From assembly GCF_009793335.1 (NCBI RefSeq), contig NZ_WING01000001.1, forward strand, positions 558,001 through 622,000: a DNA stretch of 64,000 nt, written 5' to 3'. The notes under the pieces were generated by a model. It searched no databases. It was not told where the DNA came from and saw nothing but the letters and a program-made list of their open reading frames with translations. Both the position numbers and the translations under genes were made by a program. Origin of the DNA: Actinomadura sp. J1-007. GTDB lineage: Bacteria; Actinomycetota; Actinomycetes; Streptosporangiales; Streptosporangiaceae. Positions 16,292-28,362 of the stretch are shown here, in pieces (positions within the stretch are counted from its first letter, which is position 1; every line of letters begins with the position of its first letter).

Positions 16292-17668
16292 TCAGCCGAA
16301 GAGGGTCTCGCCCCAGTAGCCGCCCTTGCGGACGCCGGGAGGGCAGGCGAAGACGCCCGACCCGACGTGCTGGACGTACTCGTTCATGGCGTCCGACGCC
16401 AGCGACTGCTGGATCTTGATGAACCCCGTCCGGGGGTCCCGCTGGAAGGCGATGAAGAACAGCCCGGCCTCCAGGCGCCCGAGGCCGTCCGACCCGTCGG
16501 TGAACGAGTAGCCCCGCCGCAGGATCCGCGCGCCGCCGTTGCTGTCGGGATGGGCCAGCCGCACGTGCGCGTCGGGCTTCATCCGGGCGAGGACGACCTT
16601 GTCGCGTTCCTTCCGGGCGCCGGCCGGGGCGCCCTCGCCCTTGTCGCGCCCGAAGACGTCCTCCTGCTCGCGCAGGGACGTGCGGTCCCACGTCTCGATG
16701 TGCATCCGGATCCGGCGGGCCACCAGGTACGAGCCGCCGGCCATCCAGTCGGCCCCGTCGCCCTTCCCGGCCCACACGTGCCTGGCCAGCAGGGCGTCGT
16801 CGTCGCCCGCGATGTTCTCCGTGCCGTCCTTGAAGCCGAACAGGTTGCGCGGCGTCTGCGCGTCCGGCGTCGTCGAGGACGTCTTGCCGAACCCGAGCTG
16901 CGACCACCGCACCGCGACGACGCCGAACCCGATCCGCGCCAGGTTGCGGATCGCGTGCACCGCCACCTGCGGGTCGTCCGCGCACGCCTGGACGGCGATG
17001 TCACCGCCGCTGCGGTCGGGGTCGAGCCTGTCGCCCGGGAAGTGCGGCAGGTCCGCCAGCGCCGCCGGGCGCTTCGCCTTGATCCCGAAGCGGTCCTCGC
17101 CGTCCTTGTCGAACAGCGTCGGCCCGAACCCGATCGTCAGCGTCAGCCGCGACGGCGGCAGCCCCTCGGCCTCACCGGTGTCGTCGGGCGGCGCCACCGC
17201 GGGTCCGCCGACCGCGCCCGCGCCGACGGCGCGGCCCGCCGTCATCGCGGCCGCGGCCTCGGTCCACTCCTTCAGCATCCGGACGAGCTTGTCCCGGTCG
17301 CGGGTGACCACGTCGAACGCCGCGAAGTGCAGCCGGTCCTGCACGGGCGTGGCGATCCCCGCCTGGTGCGGCCCGTGGAACGCGACCGCGCCCGCCGACG
17401 CGGGCCCGTCCTTCCCGGCCGACTCGGCCGACGCGACCCGGTCGAGCCCGGCGCCCGCCGCCGCGCCGACCAGCAGGCCCGCGCCGGAGAAGCCGAGCAT
17501 CCGCCGCCGCGTCACCGCCGGCGGCCTCCCGGCCCCCGCGCCGCTCGTCGCGCTCGCTGCGCCCGTGGCGCTCTTTCCGCTCGTTGCGCCCGTGGCGCTC
17601 TTTCCGCCCGCTCCGACCGTCTCGGCGGGACGTTCCTCGGGCTCGTTCCCTTGCCCGGCACCGTTCAT
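16292..17668 (-). CDS. efeB: EfeB, Tat-exported DyP-type haem peroxidase
   Basis: 458 residues. A long low-complexity Ala/Gly/Ser N-terminus precedes a twin-arginine signal (RRRMLGFSGAGLLVGAAAGAG). The mature part has the DyP hallmarks: GFKDGTENI (GxxDG, distal Asp), a haem-ligand region with HIETWDRTSL, and the GLFFIAFQRDP and YVQHVGSGVFACPPG C-terminal strands. EfeB uses haem chemistry in uptake of iron by the Efe system, outside the membrane. ATG 17668 overlaps the efeO stop (ATGA). The Ala/Gly/Ser extension before the Tat motif is unusually long, so an internal start is possible. Confidence 0.9.
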   Translation of the reverse strand: MNGAGQGNEPEERPAETVGAGGKSATGATSGKSATGAASATSGAGAGRPPAVTRRRMLGFSGAGLLVGAAAGAGLDRVASAESAGKDGPASAGAVAFHGPHQAGIATPVQDRLHFAAFDVVTRDRDKLVRMLKEWTEAAAAMTAGRAVGAGAVGGPAVAPPDDTGEAEGLPPSRLTLTIGFGPTLFDKDGEDRFGIKAKRPAALADLPHFPGDRLDPDRSGGDIAVQACADDPQVAVHAIRNLARIGFGVVAVRWSQLGFGKTSSTTPDAQTPRNLFGFKDGTENIAGDDDALLARHVWAGKGDGADWMAGGSYLVARRIRMHIETWDRTSLREQEDVFGRDKGEGAPAGARKERDKVVLARMKPDAHVRLAHPDSNGGARILRRGYSFTDGSDGLGRLEAGLFFIAFQRDPRTGFIKIQQSLASDAMNEYVQHVGSGVFACPPGVRKGGYWGETLFG

Positions 17669-18813
17669 CGACTCACCGCTCCCGCGAGCTTGGACAGCGG
17701 CTCGCCGAGCGCGTTGACGGCGTCGGCGAGCTTCTTGCGGTCGTCCTTGCCGACCTTGTCGTACGAGACGTAGCCGTCGCCCTTCTCGTACTTGTTCAGC
17801 AGCGCCTCGACCGCGGCGAAGTTCTCGTCGAGGTCCCCGGCGAGCGCGGCGTCCTTCTCCGCGACGACCGGCTTGAGCAGCTCGTAGATCTTCTTGGCGC
17901 CGTCCACGTTGGCCTTGAAGTCGACCAGGTCGGTGTGGCTGAACGCCTCCTCCTCGCCGGTGACCTTGCCGGTCGCGACCTCGTCCAGCAACTCCTTCGC
18001 GCCGCCCGCCATGTCGTTCACCGGGTCGAGGGTCAGGCCGGGCAGGCGCGACTTCAGCGTGCCGAGGTCCTGGAGCAACTGGTCGGCGTACTTCTCCTTG
18101 CCCTTGACCGAGCCGTCCTTCCAGAGCGCCTTCTCCAGCAGGTGCCAGCCGGACCAGTTCGCCTTCTCCTCGGCGGTCAGGTCGGCCTCGCGCGCGTCGA
18201 CCTTCGGGTCGAGGTCGCCGAACTTCTCGGCGACCGGCTCGATCGTCTCCCAGCCGACGCGGGACGGCGCGTACAGCTCCTTGGCCTTCGCCACGTCGTT
18301 CTTCTTCACCGCGTCGGCGAACAGGCGGGCCTTCGCGATCGTGTCGTCCACGTTGGTGATGACGTACGCCTTGTAGTCGGCCGCCGCCTTGGTGAGGCGC
18401 TGGTCGCCGCCCGCCGCGCCGCCCGCCGCGCCGCCGCCGGAGACCGTGACGTCCTGGGTCGGGCCCTTGCCGGTCTGCCCCGCGCTGCACAGGAGCTTGT
18501 ACGTCCCGGCGGGGAGGTTGACCACGAAGTCGACGTTGGTGCCGGGGCCGATGTTCTCCCGTTCGGCGAGGATCTTGCCGTCCGGCTTGAGCACCTCGAA
18601 CTCGTTGACCTTGGAGCCCTTGTTGGTGACCTTGAAGGTGTTCTTGCCCGCGGGCAGGTCCTTCTTCGCCACCTCGCAGGAGTCGTCGGTCGCGGTCACC
18701 GCGATGGCCTTGCCCCCGGACGCGTCGTCCTTGCCGTCACCGCCGCACGCCGCGAGAAGGGACATCGAGACCGCCGCGACGCCCGAGAGGGCGAGGACAG
18801 AGACAGCGCGCAT
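17665..18813 (-). CDS. efeO: EfeO, iron-binding lipoprotein with cupredoxin and M75 domains
   Basis: 382 residues. The signal peptide ends in the lipobox LLAAC, so it is anchored to the outer face of the membrane. An N-terminal cupredoxin domain (EVAKKDLPAGKNTFKVTNKG ... YKLLCSAG) is followed by a Gly/Ala linker and an M75 imelysin-like domain with the HxxE metal motif in GWHLLEKALW. It is the first gene of a two-gene operon with efeB and lies 26 bases from overlapping DtxR/IdeR-type boxes. No efeU permease gene is present in this window. Confidence 0.93.
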   Translation of the reverse strand: MRAVSVLALSGVAAVSMSLLAACGGDGKDDASGGKAIAVTATDDSCEVAKKDLPAGKNTFKVTNKGSKVNEFEVLKPDGKILAERENIGPGTNVDFVVNLPAGTYKLLCSAGQTGKGPTQDVTVSGGGAAGGAAGGDQRLTKAAADYKAYVITNVDDTIAKARLFADAVKKNDVAKAKELYAPSRVGWETIEPVAEKFGDLDPKVDAREADLTAEEKANWSGWHLLEKALWKDGSVKGKEKYADQLLQDLGTLKSRLPGLTLDPVNDMAGGAKELLDEVATGKVTGEEEAFSHTDLVDFKANVDGAKKIYELLKPVVAEKDAALAGDLDENFAAVEALLNKYEKGDGYVSYDKVGKDDRKKLADAVNALGEPLSKLAGAVSR

Positions 18814-18839
18814 GGAGACTCCAGAACGGGCACATGTGG

Positions 18840-18868
18840 TTAGGCTCGCCTAAATTAGCCAAAGCTAA
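18840..18868 (-). promoter_or_regulatory. Overlapping DtxR/IdeR-type iron boxes
   Basis: Two adjacent palindromes, TTAGGC-TC-GCCTAA (18840-18853) and TTAGC-CAAA-GCTAA (18855-18868), lie just upstream of efeO. Both match the half-sites of the actinobacterial iron box (TTAGGTTAG type). An iron-loaded DtxR/IdeR/DmdR repressor would shut off efeO-efeB. Confidence 0.75.
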
Positions 18869-18978
18869 CCTGACCGCGCCAGTCGCCGCCGGGACAGTGA
18901 CCGATCCCACCCGCGACCTGCGGAGATCACCGGCCCGCGGGGACGGCCGGGAGCGCCGCGCCGCCGGAGGGCGCGGGG

Positions 18979-19434
18979 TCAGCGGGGGCGGTCGTTCAGC
19001 CCGATCGTGAGGTTGCGGGCGGCCATCGGCGGGCCGCCGGGCTGCGGGTCGTACGCCGGGGGCATCGGGCCGCCCTGCGGGTACTGCTGCTGCGCCGGCG
19101 GGGCCGGGGCCGCCTGGACGGGCTCGGCCCACACCGCCGTGCCGTACGCGCAGACCTCGTGGCTCCCGCCGCCGAGCTGCGCGGTGTCGAAGCACATGCC
19201 GACCACGGCGTTGGCGCCCCTGCGGCGGGCCTCCTCGCCGAGCCGGTCGATCGCCTCGCGGCGCGCCGCCGCCAGGCCCTGCGCCGGCGTCTCCCCCGTC
19301 ACGCGGAACGTCGCGACGCTGCCGGGCTGCGGGTGCGCCTGCGCCGATCCGCCCTGGACGGCCGTGCCCAGGACCTCGCCGAGAACGGTCCGGATCTCGT
19401 GGCCCGCCAGGCCGTCAGTCGTCACGATCAGCAT
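18979..19434 (-). CDS. YbjQ/DUF74-family protein with Pro-rich tail
   Basis: 151 residues from ATG 19434; an in-frame GTG at 19452 is an alternative. The core has MLIVTTDGLAGHEIR, a variable loop, ARREAIDRLGEEARRRGANAVVGMCFDT and YGTAVWAEPV, the fold of the YbjQ heavy-metal-binding family, which forms pentamers. The last 45 residues are a Pro/Gln/Gly-rich tail (PAPPAQQQYPQGG) not usual for the family. Role unknown. It stands alone between efeO and the sigma gene. Confidence 0.85.
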   Translation of the reverse strand: MLIVTTDGLAGHEIRTVLGEVLGTAVQGGSAQAHPQPGSVATFRVTGETPAQGLAAARREAIDRLGEEARRRGANAVVGMCFDTAQLGGGSHEVCAYGTAVWAEPVQAAPAPPAQQQYPQGGPMPPAYDPQPGGPPMAARNLTIGLNDRPR

Positions 19435-19551
19435 GGGACCAAGGTAATCCACGCGGGGGACGTTCCGTCCCGCCCGCGCTCCGGGCCGGGAGGCGTTCCG
19501 CCGTGGTCGCGGGACCTGCGCGGTCTTCCCGCGGCCACGGCGGAACGGCGG

Positions 19552-20727
<1,176 letters not shown>

Positions 20728-20768
20728 GTAGGGCCTAGATCACAGGACCCATTTTGCGGTCTCTTGAC

Positions 20769-22702
20769 TTACTGGGACCCAAGCCCGCGCTCGCGCAACA
20801 CCCGTCTCTGCTGCTCAAGCGCGACAAGATCGCCGAAGAGCCGGTTGTACTCCTCGGGATGATCGGCCGGATTCAGCCGCTGGAGTTTAGATTTGGCGTC
20901 CGCGATCATGCGTGTGAGCTGGCGTTCCTGAATTCGGGCCAGAAGCTCGGCGGCATAACGGTCATCCGATTCCTGTGCGGAGCGCACCGGCTCCACTCCG
21001 AGCAGCGTCACCAGGCTTCTGACCTGGTCGTTCGGAACGTGCTCCAGGAGGTACGCCACCCACTCGGCGCTGCCCCCGGCCGCGGCCACGCCGCCCGCCG
21101 CCGCGATGACCTCCCGCACCGCCGCGTGCGGCGGCGCGATGAACGCCCCCGCCGGGACCTCGTCGAACGCCGGGCCGAGCACCGCCGGGCGCTGCACGGC
21201 CAGCTTGAGCAGCTCGCGCTCCCGCTGGACGTCGGGATGGCCCGGATCGTACGCGGGCCGCTCGGGGGCCGCCGAACCGGGGCCCCCGCGGGCGCGCCGC
21301 CGCCGAAGTCGCGGCCGTTGCCGCCCGCGCCTCCTCCGCCTCCGCCGCGTCCGCCGCGCGCCTGCTGCTGGCGAGCGGACAGCTCCCGCACGCGCCGCAG
21401 CACGAACTGCTCGTCCATGATGCCGAGCCAGCGGTCGAGGCTGACCGCGTACATCTGCCGCAGCGACCGGTCCTTGATCGCCGCGACGACCGGCGCCGCC
21501 GCGTCCAGCGCCGCGAGCCGCCCCTCGGCGGTGTCGAGGTCGTGCTGCTCGATCGCGCTGCGCACCGCGAACTCGAACAGCGGCAGCCGCGAGGCGACCA
21601 GGTCGCGCACCGCCGCGTCGCCGTGCCGGATCCGCAGGTCGCAGGGGTCGAGCCCGTCGGGCTGGACGGCGACGAACGTCTGCGTGACGAACTTCTGCTC
21701 GTCGGCGAACGCCCGCAGCGCCGCCTTCTGCCCGGCCGAGTCGCCGTCGAAGGTGAACACGACCTCGCCGCGGAACTCGTCCTGGTCCATCAGCAGGCGC
21801 CGCAGGATCTTGATGTGGTCGTCGCCGAACGACGTGCCGCAGGTGGCGATGGCGGTCGGGACGCCGCTCAGATGGCAGGCCATCACGTCGGTGTAGCCCT
21901 CGACGACGACGGCCTGCCGCCGCCGCGCGATCTCCTTCTTCGCCAGGTCGGCCCCGTACAGCACCGAGCCCTTGTGGAAGATCGGGGACTCGGGCGTGTT
22001 GAGGTACTTCGGCCCCTCGTCGTCCTCGTACAGCCTGCGCGCCCCGAACCCGATCACGTCGCCGCTCAGGTCGCGGATCGGCCAGATCAGCCGGCCGCGG
22101 AACCGGTCCATCGGGCCGCGCCGGCCCTCCCTGACGAGGCCGCCCGCGATCATCTCGCGGTCGGCGAAGCCGCGCTGGCGCAGGTGCCGGACGAGCGCCT
22201 CCCACTCGCGCGGCGCGAACCCGACCCCGAACCGCTCGGCGTCGGCGGCCTCGAACCCGCGCTCGGACAGGAACTTGCGGCCGATCACGCCCTCGGCGGA
22301 CCCGAGCTGGTCGGCGTAGAACTCCGCCGCGACCTTGTGGGCCTCGATCAGCCGCGCCCGCTGCCCGCCGTCCTGGCGGGGCCGCCCGCCGCCGCCCTCC
22401 TCGTAGCGGAGCTGGATCCCGGCCTGCGCGGCGAGCCGTTCGACGGCCTCGGAGAACGTCAGGTGCTCGATCTCCTGGACGAACTTGATCACGTCGCCGC
22501 CGGCCGCGCAGCCGAAGCAGTACCACAGGCCCCGGCTCGGCGTGACGTTGAACGAGGGCGACTTCTCGTCGTGGAACGGGCACAGGCCCTTGAGGTTGCC
22601 GCCGCCCGCGCTGCGCAGCTGGAGGTACTCCCCGACCACGGCGTCGACCGACGACCGCTCCCGTACGAGCGCGATGTCCTCATTGCGAATCCGGCCTGCC
22701 AC
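20769..22702 (-). CDS. dnaG: DNA primase DnaG, frameshifted
   Basis: About 645 residues when joined. Start GTG 22702 (AGRIRNEDIALVRE). A CHC2 zinc finger (LCPFHDEKSPSF and WYCFGCAAGGD) is followed by the toprim motifs VVVEGYTDVMA and FTFDGDSAGQKAA. A Gly-rich linker leads to a C-terminal helicase-binding region (QRERELLKLAVQRPAVLG, EEYNRLFGDLVALEQQRR). The frame changes once in the G/C runs near 21279-21290, inside the linker. An essential enzyme cannot be lost, so this is probably a sequence error. It makes primers for replication. Confidence 0.9.
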
Positions 22703-22823
22703 GGCGGCGAGTCTAATCTCGTCCCACGACATCCGGCGCATCCCGCAGGAACCGGTTGGGCCCGGTTTCGCGGCGCGCCGCCGCGTCCCGGATTCTGTCG
22801 GAGGCGGGGGGAACACTGGGGGG

Positions 22824-23420
22824 ATGGGCAGATCACTGGTGTGGGTGAAGCCGGAGGGCGCGGAGCTGGCCGATGTGGAGCTCGGCGGCGGCGCGCTGGC
22901 GGCGACGGGGAGCGCCGTCGGGGGCGGCGACGTGCCGTACCGGCTGGAGTACGAGCTGGCCACCGGTGAGAGGTACGTCACGGCGCGGCTGCTGGTGCGG
23001 ACCTGGGGGACGGGCCCCGAGGGGGCCTGGGAGCGGTCGCTGGAGCTGGTCAACCGCCCCGAGGGCGAATGGACGGTCAGCGCGCGGGCGGACGGCCACG
23101 TGGCGCTGCGCCCGCCGGGCGGCGAGGCCGCGCGGTTCGCGGGCGCGCTGGACTGCGACCTGGGGCTCTGCCCGCTGACCAACACGATGCCGGTGCTCCG
23201 GTCGGGCCTCCTCGACGGCGGCGGGCCGGCCGAGCACCTGATGGCGTGGGTGTCGGTGCCGGATCTGGCCGTGCTGCCGTCCCGGCAGACCTACGCGTTC
23301 GTCCGGCGGGACGGCGACCGCTCGGTGGTCCGCTACGAGAGCGAGGGCTGGGAGCAGGAGATCGTCTTCGACCGCGACGGCTTCGTCCTCGACTACCCGT
23401 CCATCGGCCGCCGGGTCTGA
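22824..23420 (+). CDS. Putative glycolipid-binding family protein
   Basis: 198 residues, cytoplasmic, all-beta in appearance. Motifs include [56 protein letters not shown] and [12 protein letters not shown], which match the putative glycolipid-binding (PA1994-type) family. No membrane or export signal is present. It begins at ATG 22824, 121 bases from the divergent dnaG start. The family's ligand in bacteria is not established. Confidence 0.8.
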   Translation: MGRSLVWVKPEGAELADVELGGGALAATGSAVGGGDVPYRLEYELATGERYVTARLLVRTWGTGPEGAWERSLELVNRPEGEWTVSARADGHVALRPPGGEAARFAGALDCDLGLCPLTNTMPVLRSGLLDGGGPAEHLMAWVSVPDLAVLPSRQTYAFVRRDGDRSVVRYESEGWEQEIVFDRDGFVLDYPSIGRRV

Positions 23421-23571
23421 GGGCCTCGGGGCCCGGGAGGAAGCGGCCTGTTACGCCCGGATTAGGGCGTTATGTCGGTTCCATTTCGGGCGGCGCGGCG
23501 TTGTGAAAAGGCGGTTAAATGCGCAACGCGAGCGTTCCCTCGGGGCGGGCGCCGAACTAGCGTCCGGAGCT

Positions 23572-23870
<299 letters not shown>

Positions 23871-23874
<4 letters not shown>

Positions 23875-24263
23875 GCGCCGGCGACGCCCCGTTGACGCCC
23901 GGCCCGTTCACGCCCGGCCAGGTCGTGCCCGGCCAGGTCGCGCCCGCCCCGTTCGCGCCCGGCCAGGTCGTCACGGGCGCCGAGGCGGTCGAGCTCAACC
24001 CCGGGCGCCCGCGCGTGGAGGTGACCGTGGTCAACACCGGCGACCGTCCCGTCCAGGTGGGGTCGCACTACCACTTCGCGGCGGCCAACCCGGCGCTGGA
24101 GTTCGACCGGGACGCGGCGTGGGGCCTGCGGCTCGACGTCCCGGCGGGCACGGCCGTGCGGTTCGAGCCGGGGATGACGAGGGAGGTGGCGCTCGTTCCG
24201 CTGGCGGGGCGGCGCGTCGTCCCGGGGCTGCGCGAGGAGATGGCGGGGCCCCTCGATGGCTGA
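23871..24263 (+). CDS. ureB: Urease beta subunit
   Basis: 130 residues from GTG 23871. The core ([46 protein letters not shown]) is standard UreB. Before it lies a Pro-rich N-terminus with the imperfect repeat PGQV ([23 protein letters not shown]), which expands the usual short 'pGE' strand. The stop overlaps ureC by 8 bases. Confidence 0.95.
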
Positions 24264-26013
24264 GCCGGGGGCGGGCGCCGAGCCGCGGGCGGGCGGGGCG
24301 CGGCTGTCGCGCGCGCGGTACGCCGAGCTGTACGGGCCCACGGCGGGCGACCGCATCCGGCTCGCCGACACCGATCTGTTCGTGGAGGTGACCGAGGACC
24401 GCAGCCGCGGCCCGGCGGGCGCCGGGGACGAGGCGGTGTTCGGCGGCGGCAAGGTGATCCGCGAGTCGATGGGCCAGGCGCGGACGACGCGCGCGGAGGG
24501 GGCGCTCGACCTGGTGGTCACCGGCGCGGTCGTGCTCGACCACTGGGGCGTGGTGAAGGCCGACGTGGGCGTGCGCGACGGGCGGATCGTCGCGCTCGGC
24601 AAGGCGGGCAACCCCGACACCATGGACGGCGTCCACCCCGGGCTGGTGATCGGCCCGTCCACCGAGGTCCTCGCGGGGAACGGCGCGATCCTCACCGCGG
24701 GGGCCGTCGACTCGCACGTCCACCTGATCTGCCCGCAGCTCCTCGACGAGGCGCTCGGCGCGGGCGTGACGACGCTGGTCGGCGGAGGCACGGGGCCCGC
24801 CGAGGGCACCAAGGCCACCACCGTGTCCGGCGCCTGGTACCTGCACCGGATGCTGGAGGCGCTCGACGGGCACCCGGTGAACGTGGCGCTGCTCGGCAAG
24901 GGCAACACGGTCTCCGAGGACGCGCTGTGGGAGCAGCTCCGCGCGGGGGCGTCCGGGTTCAAACTGCACGAGGACTGGGGTTCGACGCCCGCCGCGATCG
25001 ACGCGTGCCTGCGCGTGGCGGACGCGTCGGGCGTGCAGGCCGCGTTGCACTCCGACACGTTGAACGAGGCGGGGTACGTCGAGTCGACGCTCGGCGCGAT
25101 CGGCGGCCGGACGGTCCACGCCTACCACACCGAGGGCGCGGGCGGCGGGCACGCGCCCGACATCATCACCGTCGCGTCGCACCCGAACGTGCTGCCGTCC
25201 TCGACCAACCCGACGCGCCCGCACACGGTCAACACGCTGGACGAGCACCTGGACATGCTCATGGTGTGCCACCACCTGAGCCCGTCGGTGCCGGAGGACC
25301 TGGCGTTCGCCGAGTCGCGGATCCGCCCGACGACGATGGCCGCCGAGGACGTCCTGCACGACCTCGGCGCGATCTCGATCATCGGGTCGGACTCGCAGGC
25401 GATGGGCCGGATCGGCGAGACGGTGCTGCGCACGTGGCAGACCGCGCACGCGATGAAGCGGCGGCGCGGGGCGCTGCCCGGCGACGGCGCGGCCGACAAC
25501 CTGCGCGCCCGCCGGTACGTCGCCAAGTACACGATCAACCCGGCGATCGCGCACGGCCTGGACGGCGAGGTCGGGTCCGTCGAGCCGGGCAAGCTCGCCG
25601 ACCTGGTGCTGTGGGACCCGGCGTTCTTCGGCGTCCGCCCGAGGACCGTGCTGAAGGGCGGGATGATCGCGTGGGCCGCGATGGGCGACGCGAACGCCTC
25701 GATCCCGACGCCGCAGCCCGTCCTGCCGCGGCCGATGTTCGGCGCCGCTCCCCCGGCCGCCGCCGCGACGTCCGTGCACTTCGTGTCCGAGGCGGCGCTG
25801 GAGGACGGCCTCGCGGGGCGGCTCGCCGTGCGGCGGGCGCTCGTCCCGGTGCGCGACACGCGCCGGCTCGCCAAGACCGACCTGCCGCTGAACGGCGCGC
25901 TGCCCGACATCGGCGTCGATCCCGACACGTTCACGGTCACGATCGACGGCGACGAGGTGGAGCCCGCGCCCGCCGAGGAGCTGCCGATGGCCCAGCGCTA
26001 CTTCCTCTTCTGA
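24256..26013 (+). CDS. ureC: Urease alpha (catalytic) subunit
   Basis: 585 residues. All nickel-site residues are visible: H154 and H156 in DSHVHLICP, carbamylated K236 in [10 protein letters not shown]265 (ALHSDT), the [14 protein letters not shown]is residues, and the flap His in [10 protein letters not shown]. The C-terminal PMAQRYFLF is normal. The N-terminus has a short Gly/Ala-rich extension before [23 protein letters not shown]. The enzyme is cytoplasmic, hydrolyses urea, and needs UreD, UreF and UreG encoded downstream for nickel loading. Confidence 0.97.
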   Translation: MAEPGAGAEPRAGGARLSRARYAELYGPTAGDRIRLADTDLFVEVTEDRSRGPAGAGDEAVFGGGKVIRESMGQARTTRAEGALDLVVTGAVVLDHWGVVKADVGVRDGRIVALGKAGNPDTMDGVHPGLVIGPSTEVLAGNGAILTAGAVDSHVHLICPQLLDEALGAGVTTLVGGGTGPAEGTKATTVSGAWYLHRMLEALDGHPVNVALLGKGNTVSEDALWEQLRAGASGFKLHEDWGSTPAAIDACLRVADASGVQAALHSDTLNEAGYVESTLGAIGGRTVHAYHTEGAGGGHAPDIITVASHPNVLPSSTNPTRPHTVNTLDEHLDMLMVCHHLSPSVPEDLAFAESRIRPTTMAAEDVLHDLGAISIIGSDSQAMGRIGETVLRTWQTAHAMKRRRGALPGDGAADNLRARRYVAKYTINPAIAHGLDGEVGSVEPGKLADLVLWDPAFFGVRPRTVLKGGMIAWAAMGDANASIPTPQPVLPRPMFGAAPPAAAATSVHFVSEAALEDGLAGRLAVRRALVPVRDTRRLAKTDLPLNGALPDIGVDPDTFTVTIDGDEVEPAPAEELPMAQRYFLF

Positions 26014-26024
26014 TCGCCGCCCGC

Positions 26025-26708
26025 GTGAACGCCTCGCTGCTGCTCCTCGCCGACTCGCGGCTCCCCGCCGGAGGGCACGCCCACTCCGGCGGGCTCGAAC
26101 CCGCCGTCGCCGCCGGTGCCGTCACGGACGTGGACGAGCTGGCCGACTTCCTGCGCGGACGCCTCGCCACCGCGGGTCTCGTGGCCGCCGCGCTCGCCGC
26201 CGCGGCCTGCGCCGCACTCGCCGACCGGACCGAAGGCGGCCCCGGGTGGGCCGGGCTGGACCGGGAGGCCGACGCCCGTACGCCGTCGCCCGCGCAGCGC
26301 CGCGCGTCGCGTGCGCAGGGCCGTTCCCTGCTGCGCGTGGCGCGGGCGGCGTGGCCGCACTCGTCGCTCGACGCGCTCGGCTCCGCCGCGCCGGACGGCC
26401 CGCACCACCCGCTCGTCCTCGGCGCGGCGGCGGCGTCGGCGGGCGGCGGCCCGGCGGACGCCGCCGCGATCGCCGCGTACGGGGCGGTGACCGGGCCCGC
26501 GTCCGCCGCCGTACGGCTCCTCGGCCTCGACCCGCTGGCCGTCAACCGCGCCCTCGCCGCGCTCGCGCCCCGGGTGGACGCGGTGGCGGCGGAGGCGGCG
26601 GGGTGCGCGCGCGGCCCGTGGAGCGGGCTGCCCGCGCCGTCGGCGCCGCTCCTCGACCTGCACGCCGAGAACCACCTGCGCAGCGACCTGCGCCTCTTCG
26701 AGTCCTGA
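26025..26708 (+). CDS. ureF: Urease accessory protein UreF
   Basis: 227 residues from GTG 26025, 11 bases after the ureC stop. The UreF start signature [22 protein letters not shown] is present, with an all-helical Ala-rich body and the conserved end [19 protein letters not shown]. UreF joins UreD on apo-urease and gates UreG in nickel insertion. A Pro/Arg/Ser stretch around residues 85-98 is an actinobacterial insertion. Confidence 0.9.
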   Translation: MNASLLLLADSRLPAGGHAHSGGLEPAVAAGAVTDVDELADFLRGRLATAGLVAAALAAAACAALADRTEGGPGWAGLDREADARTPSPAQRRASRAQGRSLLRVARAAWPHSSLDALGSAAPDGPHHPLVLGAAAASAGGGPADAAAIAAYGAVTGPASAAVRLLGLDPLAVNRALAALAPRVDAVAAEAAGCARGPWSGLPAPSAPLLDLHAENHLRSDLRLFES

Positions 26709-26748
26709 CCGTCCGCGGCGCTCCGCCGCACCGACCACGGAGGTTCCC

Positions 26749-27441
26749 TTGGGCGCCCACCACGACCACGACCCGCACCGCGCCGCCCCGGCGGACGGCC
26801 GGGCGCTGCGGCTCGGCATCGGCGGGCCGGTCGGCAGCGGCAAGACCGCGCTGACCGCCGCGCTGTGCCGCGTCCTGCGCGACGAGCTGGAGCTGGCCGT
26901 CGTGACCAACGACATCTACACGACCGAGGACGCCGACTTCCTGCGCCGCGAGGCCGTCCTGCCGGACGACCGGATCGCCGCCGTGCGGACGGGCGCGTGC
27001 CCGCACACCGCGATCCGCGACGACATCTCCGCCAACCTGGACGCCGTCGAGGCCCTGGAGGCCCGGCACGGGCGGCTCGACCTGGTCATCGTGGAGAGCG
27101 GCGGCGACAACCTGACCGCGCTGTTCAGCCGGGGCCTCGCGGACCGGCAGGTGTTCGTGCTGGACGTGGCGGGCGGCGACGACGTGCCCCGCAAGGGCGG
27201 CCTCGGCGTCGCCGCCGCCAACCTGCTGGTGGTCAACAAGACCGACCTCGCGCCGCTGGTCGGCAGCGACCTGGACGTGATGGCCCGCGACGCCGCGCGG
27301 GTCCGCGACGGCAGGCCCGTGGCGTTCACCTCCCTGCGCGAACGGCCCGACGCGCCCGAGGTGGCCTCCTGGCTCCGCGAGGTGATGCGCGCCCGCCGCC
27401 ACGGGCACGAGGGCGTCCACGAAACCGCCACCGCGCCGTGA
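26749..27441 (+). CDS. ureG: Urease accessory GTPase UreG
   Basis: 230 residues. The P-loop is [11 protein letters not shown], the invariant metal motif is [11 protein letters not shown] (CPH), and NKTDL is the guanine-binding motif. TTG 26749 is taken as start because ACGGAGG lies five bases before it and it retains a His-rich N-terminus (HHDHDPH), a nickel-handling feature common in UreG. No ureE is present; this His tail may compensate. The stop overlaps the ureD GTG. Confidence 0.95.
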   Translation: MGAHHDHDPHRAAPADGRALRLGIGGPVGSGKTALTAALCRVLRDELELAVVTNDIYTTEDADFLRREAVLPDDRIAAVRTGACPHTAIRDDISANLDAVEALEARHGRLDLVIVESGGDNLTALFSRGLADRQVFVLDVAGGDDVPRKGGLGVAAANLLVVNKTDLAPLVGSDLDVMARDAARVRDGRPVAFTSLRERPDAPEVASWLREVMRARRHGHEGVHETATAP

Positions 27442-28259
27442 CCTCCGGCGATGCCGCAGCGTCCGGCCCGCGCCGCGCGGACGGCTCCGAAGGCGGCCGG
27501 CGCGGGTACCGGGCGCGCGCGGCCGTCACCGCCGAGGCGGGCCCGGCGGGGGTCACGAGGATCACCCGGCTGCGGTCGGACGGGCCGCTCGCGCTGCGCG
27601 AGACGGCCGAGGCGGTGTACCTGGTCGGGGCGGCGGCGGGCCCCCTCGGCGGCGACGTGCTGGAGCTGGACGTGGAGGTGGGGGCGGGCGCCCGGCTGGC
27701 GGTGCGTTCGGCGGCGACCTCGCTCGCGCTGCCGGGCGGCGGCCCGGACGGGGACGGGTCGCGGCTGGCGGTGCGCGCCGCGGTCGGGCCCGGCGGGCGC
27801 CTGGACTTCGCGCCGGAGCCGGTGGTCGCCGCGGCCGGGTGCCGGCACCGCGCGACCGCCGCCGTGGCGCTCGCGGACGGCGCGGCGCTGCGGTGGCGCG
27901 AGGAGCTGGTGCTCGGACGGCACGGCGAACGGCCCGGCCGCCACGCGAGCCGGCTCGACGTCACGTACGGCGGCGTTCCGCTGCTGCGGCACGAGCTGGC
28001 CTTGGACGAGCGCGGCGTCTACGGCGGCCCGGCGGTGCTCGGGACGGCACGGGCCGTGGGGAGCCTCCTGCTCGTGGGACCCGGCCTGGCCCGCGAGGCG
28101 CGTACGGGCGACGGCCTGTCGGTGCTGCCGCTGGCGGGGCCGGGGGTGCTCGTGACGGCCGTGGCGGACGACTCGGCGGAGCTGCGGCGCCGCCTGGTCC
28201 GCGGTGAGATGATGACCGGACCGGACAAAGCGCACGAATCAACTGCCGCCGTCCGCTGA
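27438..28259 (+). CDS. ureD: Urease accessory protein UreD
   Basis: 273 residues from GTG 27438, overlapping the ureG stop (GTGA). Motifs [54 protein letters not shown] and the [14 protein letters not shown] strand are those of UreD/UreH. It is the platform on which UreF and UreG dock for nickel delivery. It is the last gene of the ureABCFGD operon, the usual actinobacterial order. Confidence 0.92.
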   Translation: MTSGDAAASGPRRADGSEGGRRGYRARAAVTAEAGPAGVTRITRLRSDGPLALRETAEAVYLVGAAAGPLGGDVLELDVEVGAGARLAVRSAATSLALPGGGPDGDGSRLAVRAAVGPGGRLDFAPEPVVAAAGCRHRATAAVALADGAALRWREELVLGRHGERPGRHASRLDVTYGGVPLLRHELALDERGVYGGPAVLGTARAVGSLLLVGPGLAREARTGDGLSVLPLAGPGVLVTAVADDSAELRRRLVRGEMMTGPDKAHESTAAVR

Positions 28260-28362
28260 AATCCACCGAAATCCACGCAACGGCCGGATTGGGCCCTGGA
28301 CAAGCCTGGACAAGGCCGACCGGCACGCGATGGGATGACGGCCCGAGGTTGCGCCCCACCCC

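Noticed and set aside
21241..21320. Programmed frameshift in dnaG
   Set aside because: No slippery heptamer or downstream structure; the same single-base loss in G/C runs recurs in many unrelated genes here.
23421..23571. Possible GlnR box upstream of ureA (GTTAC-like and GTTAT-like half-sites)
   Set aside because: Half-sites do not match the GTNAC-N6-GAAAC consensus in order or spacing.
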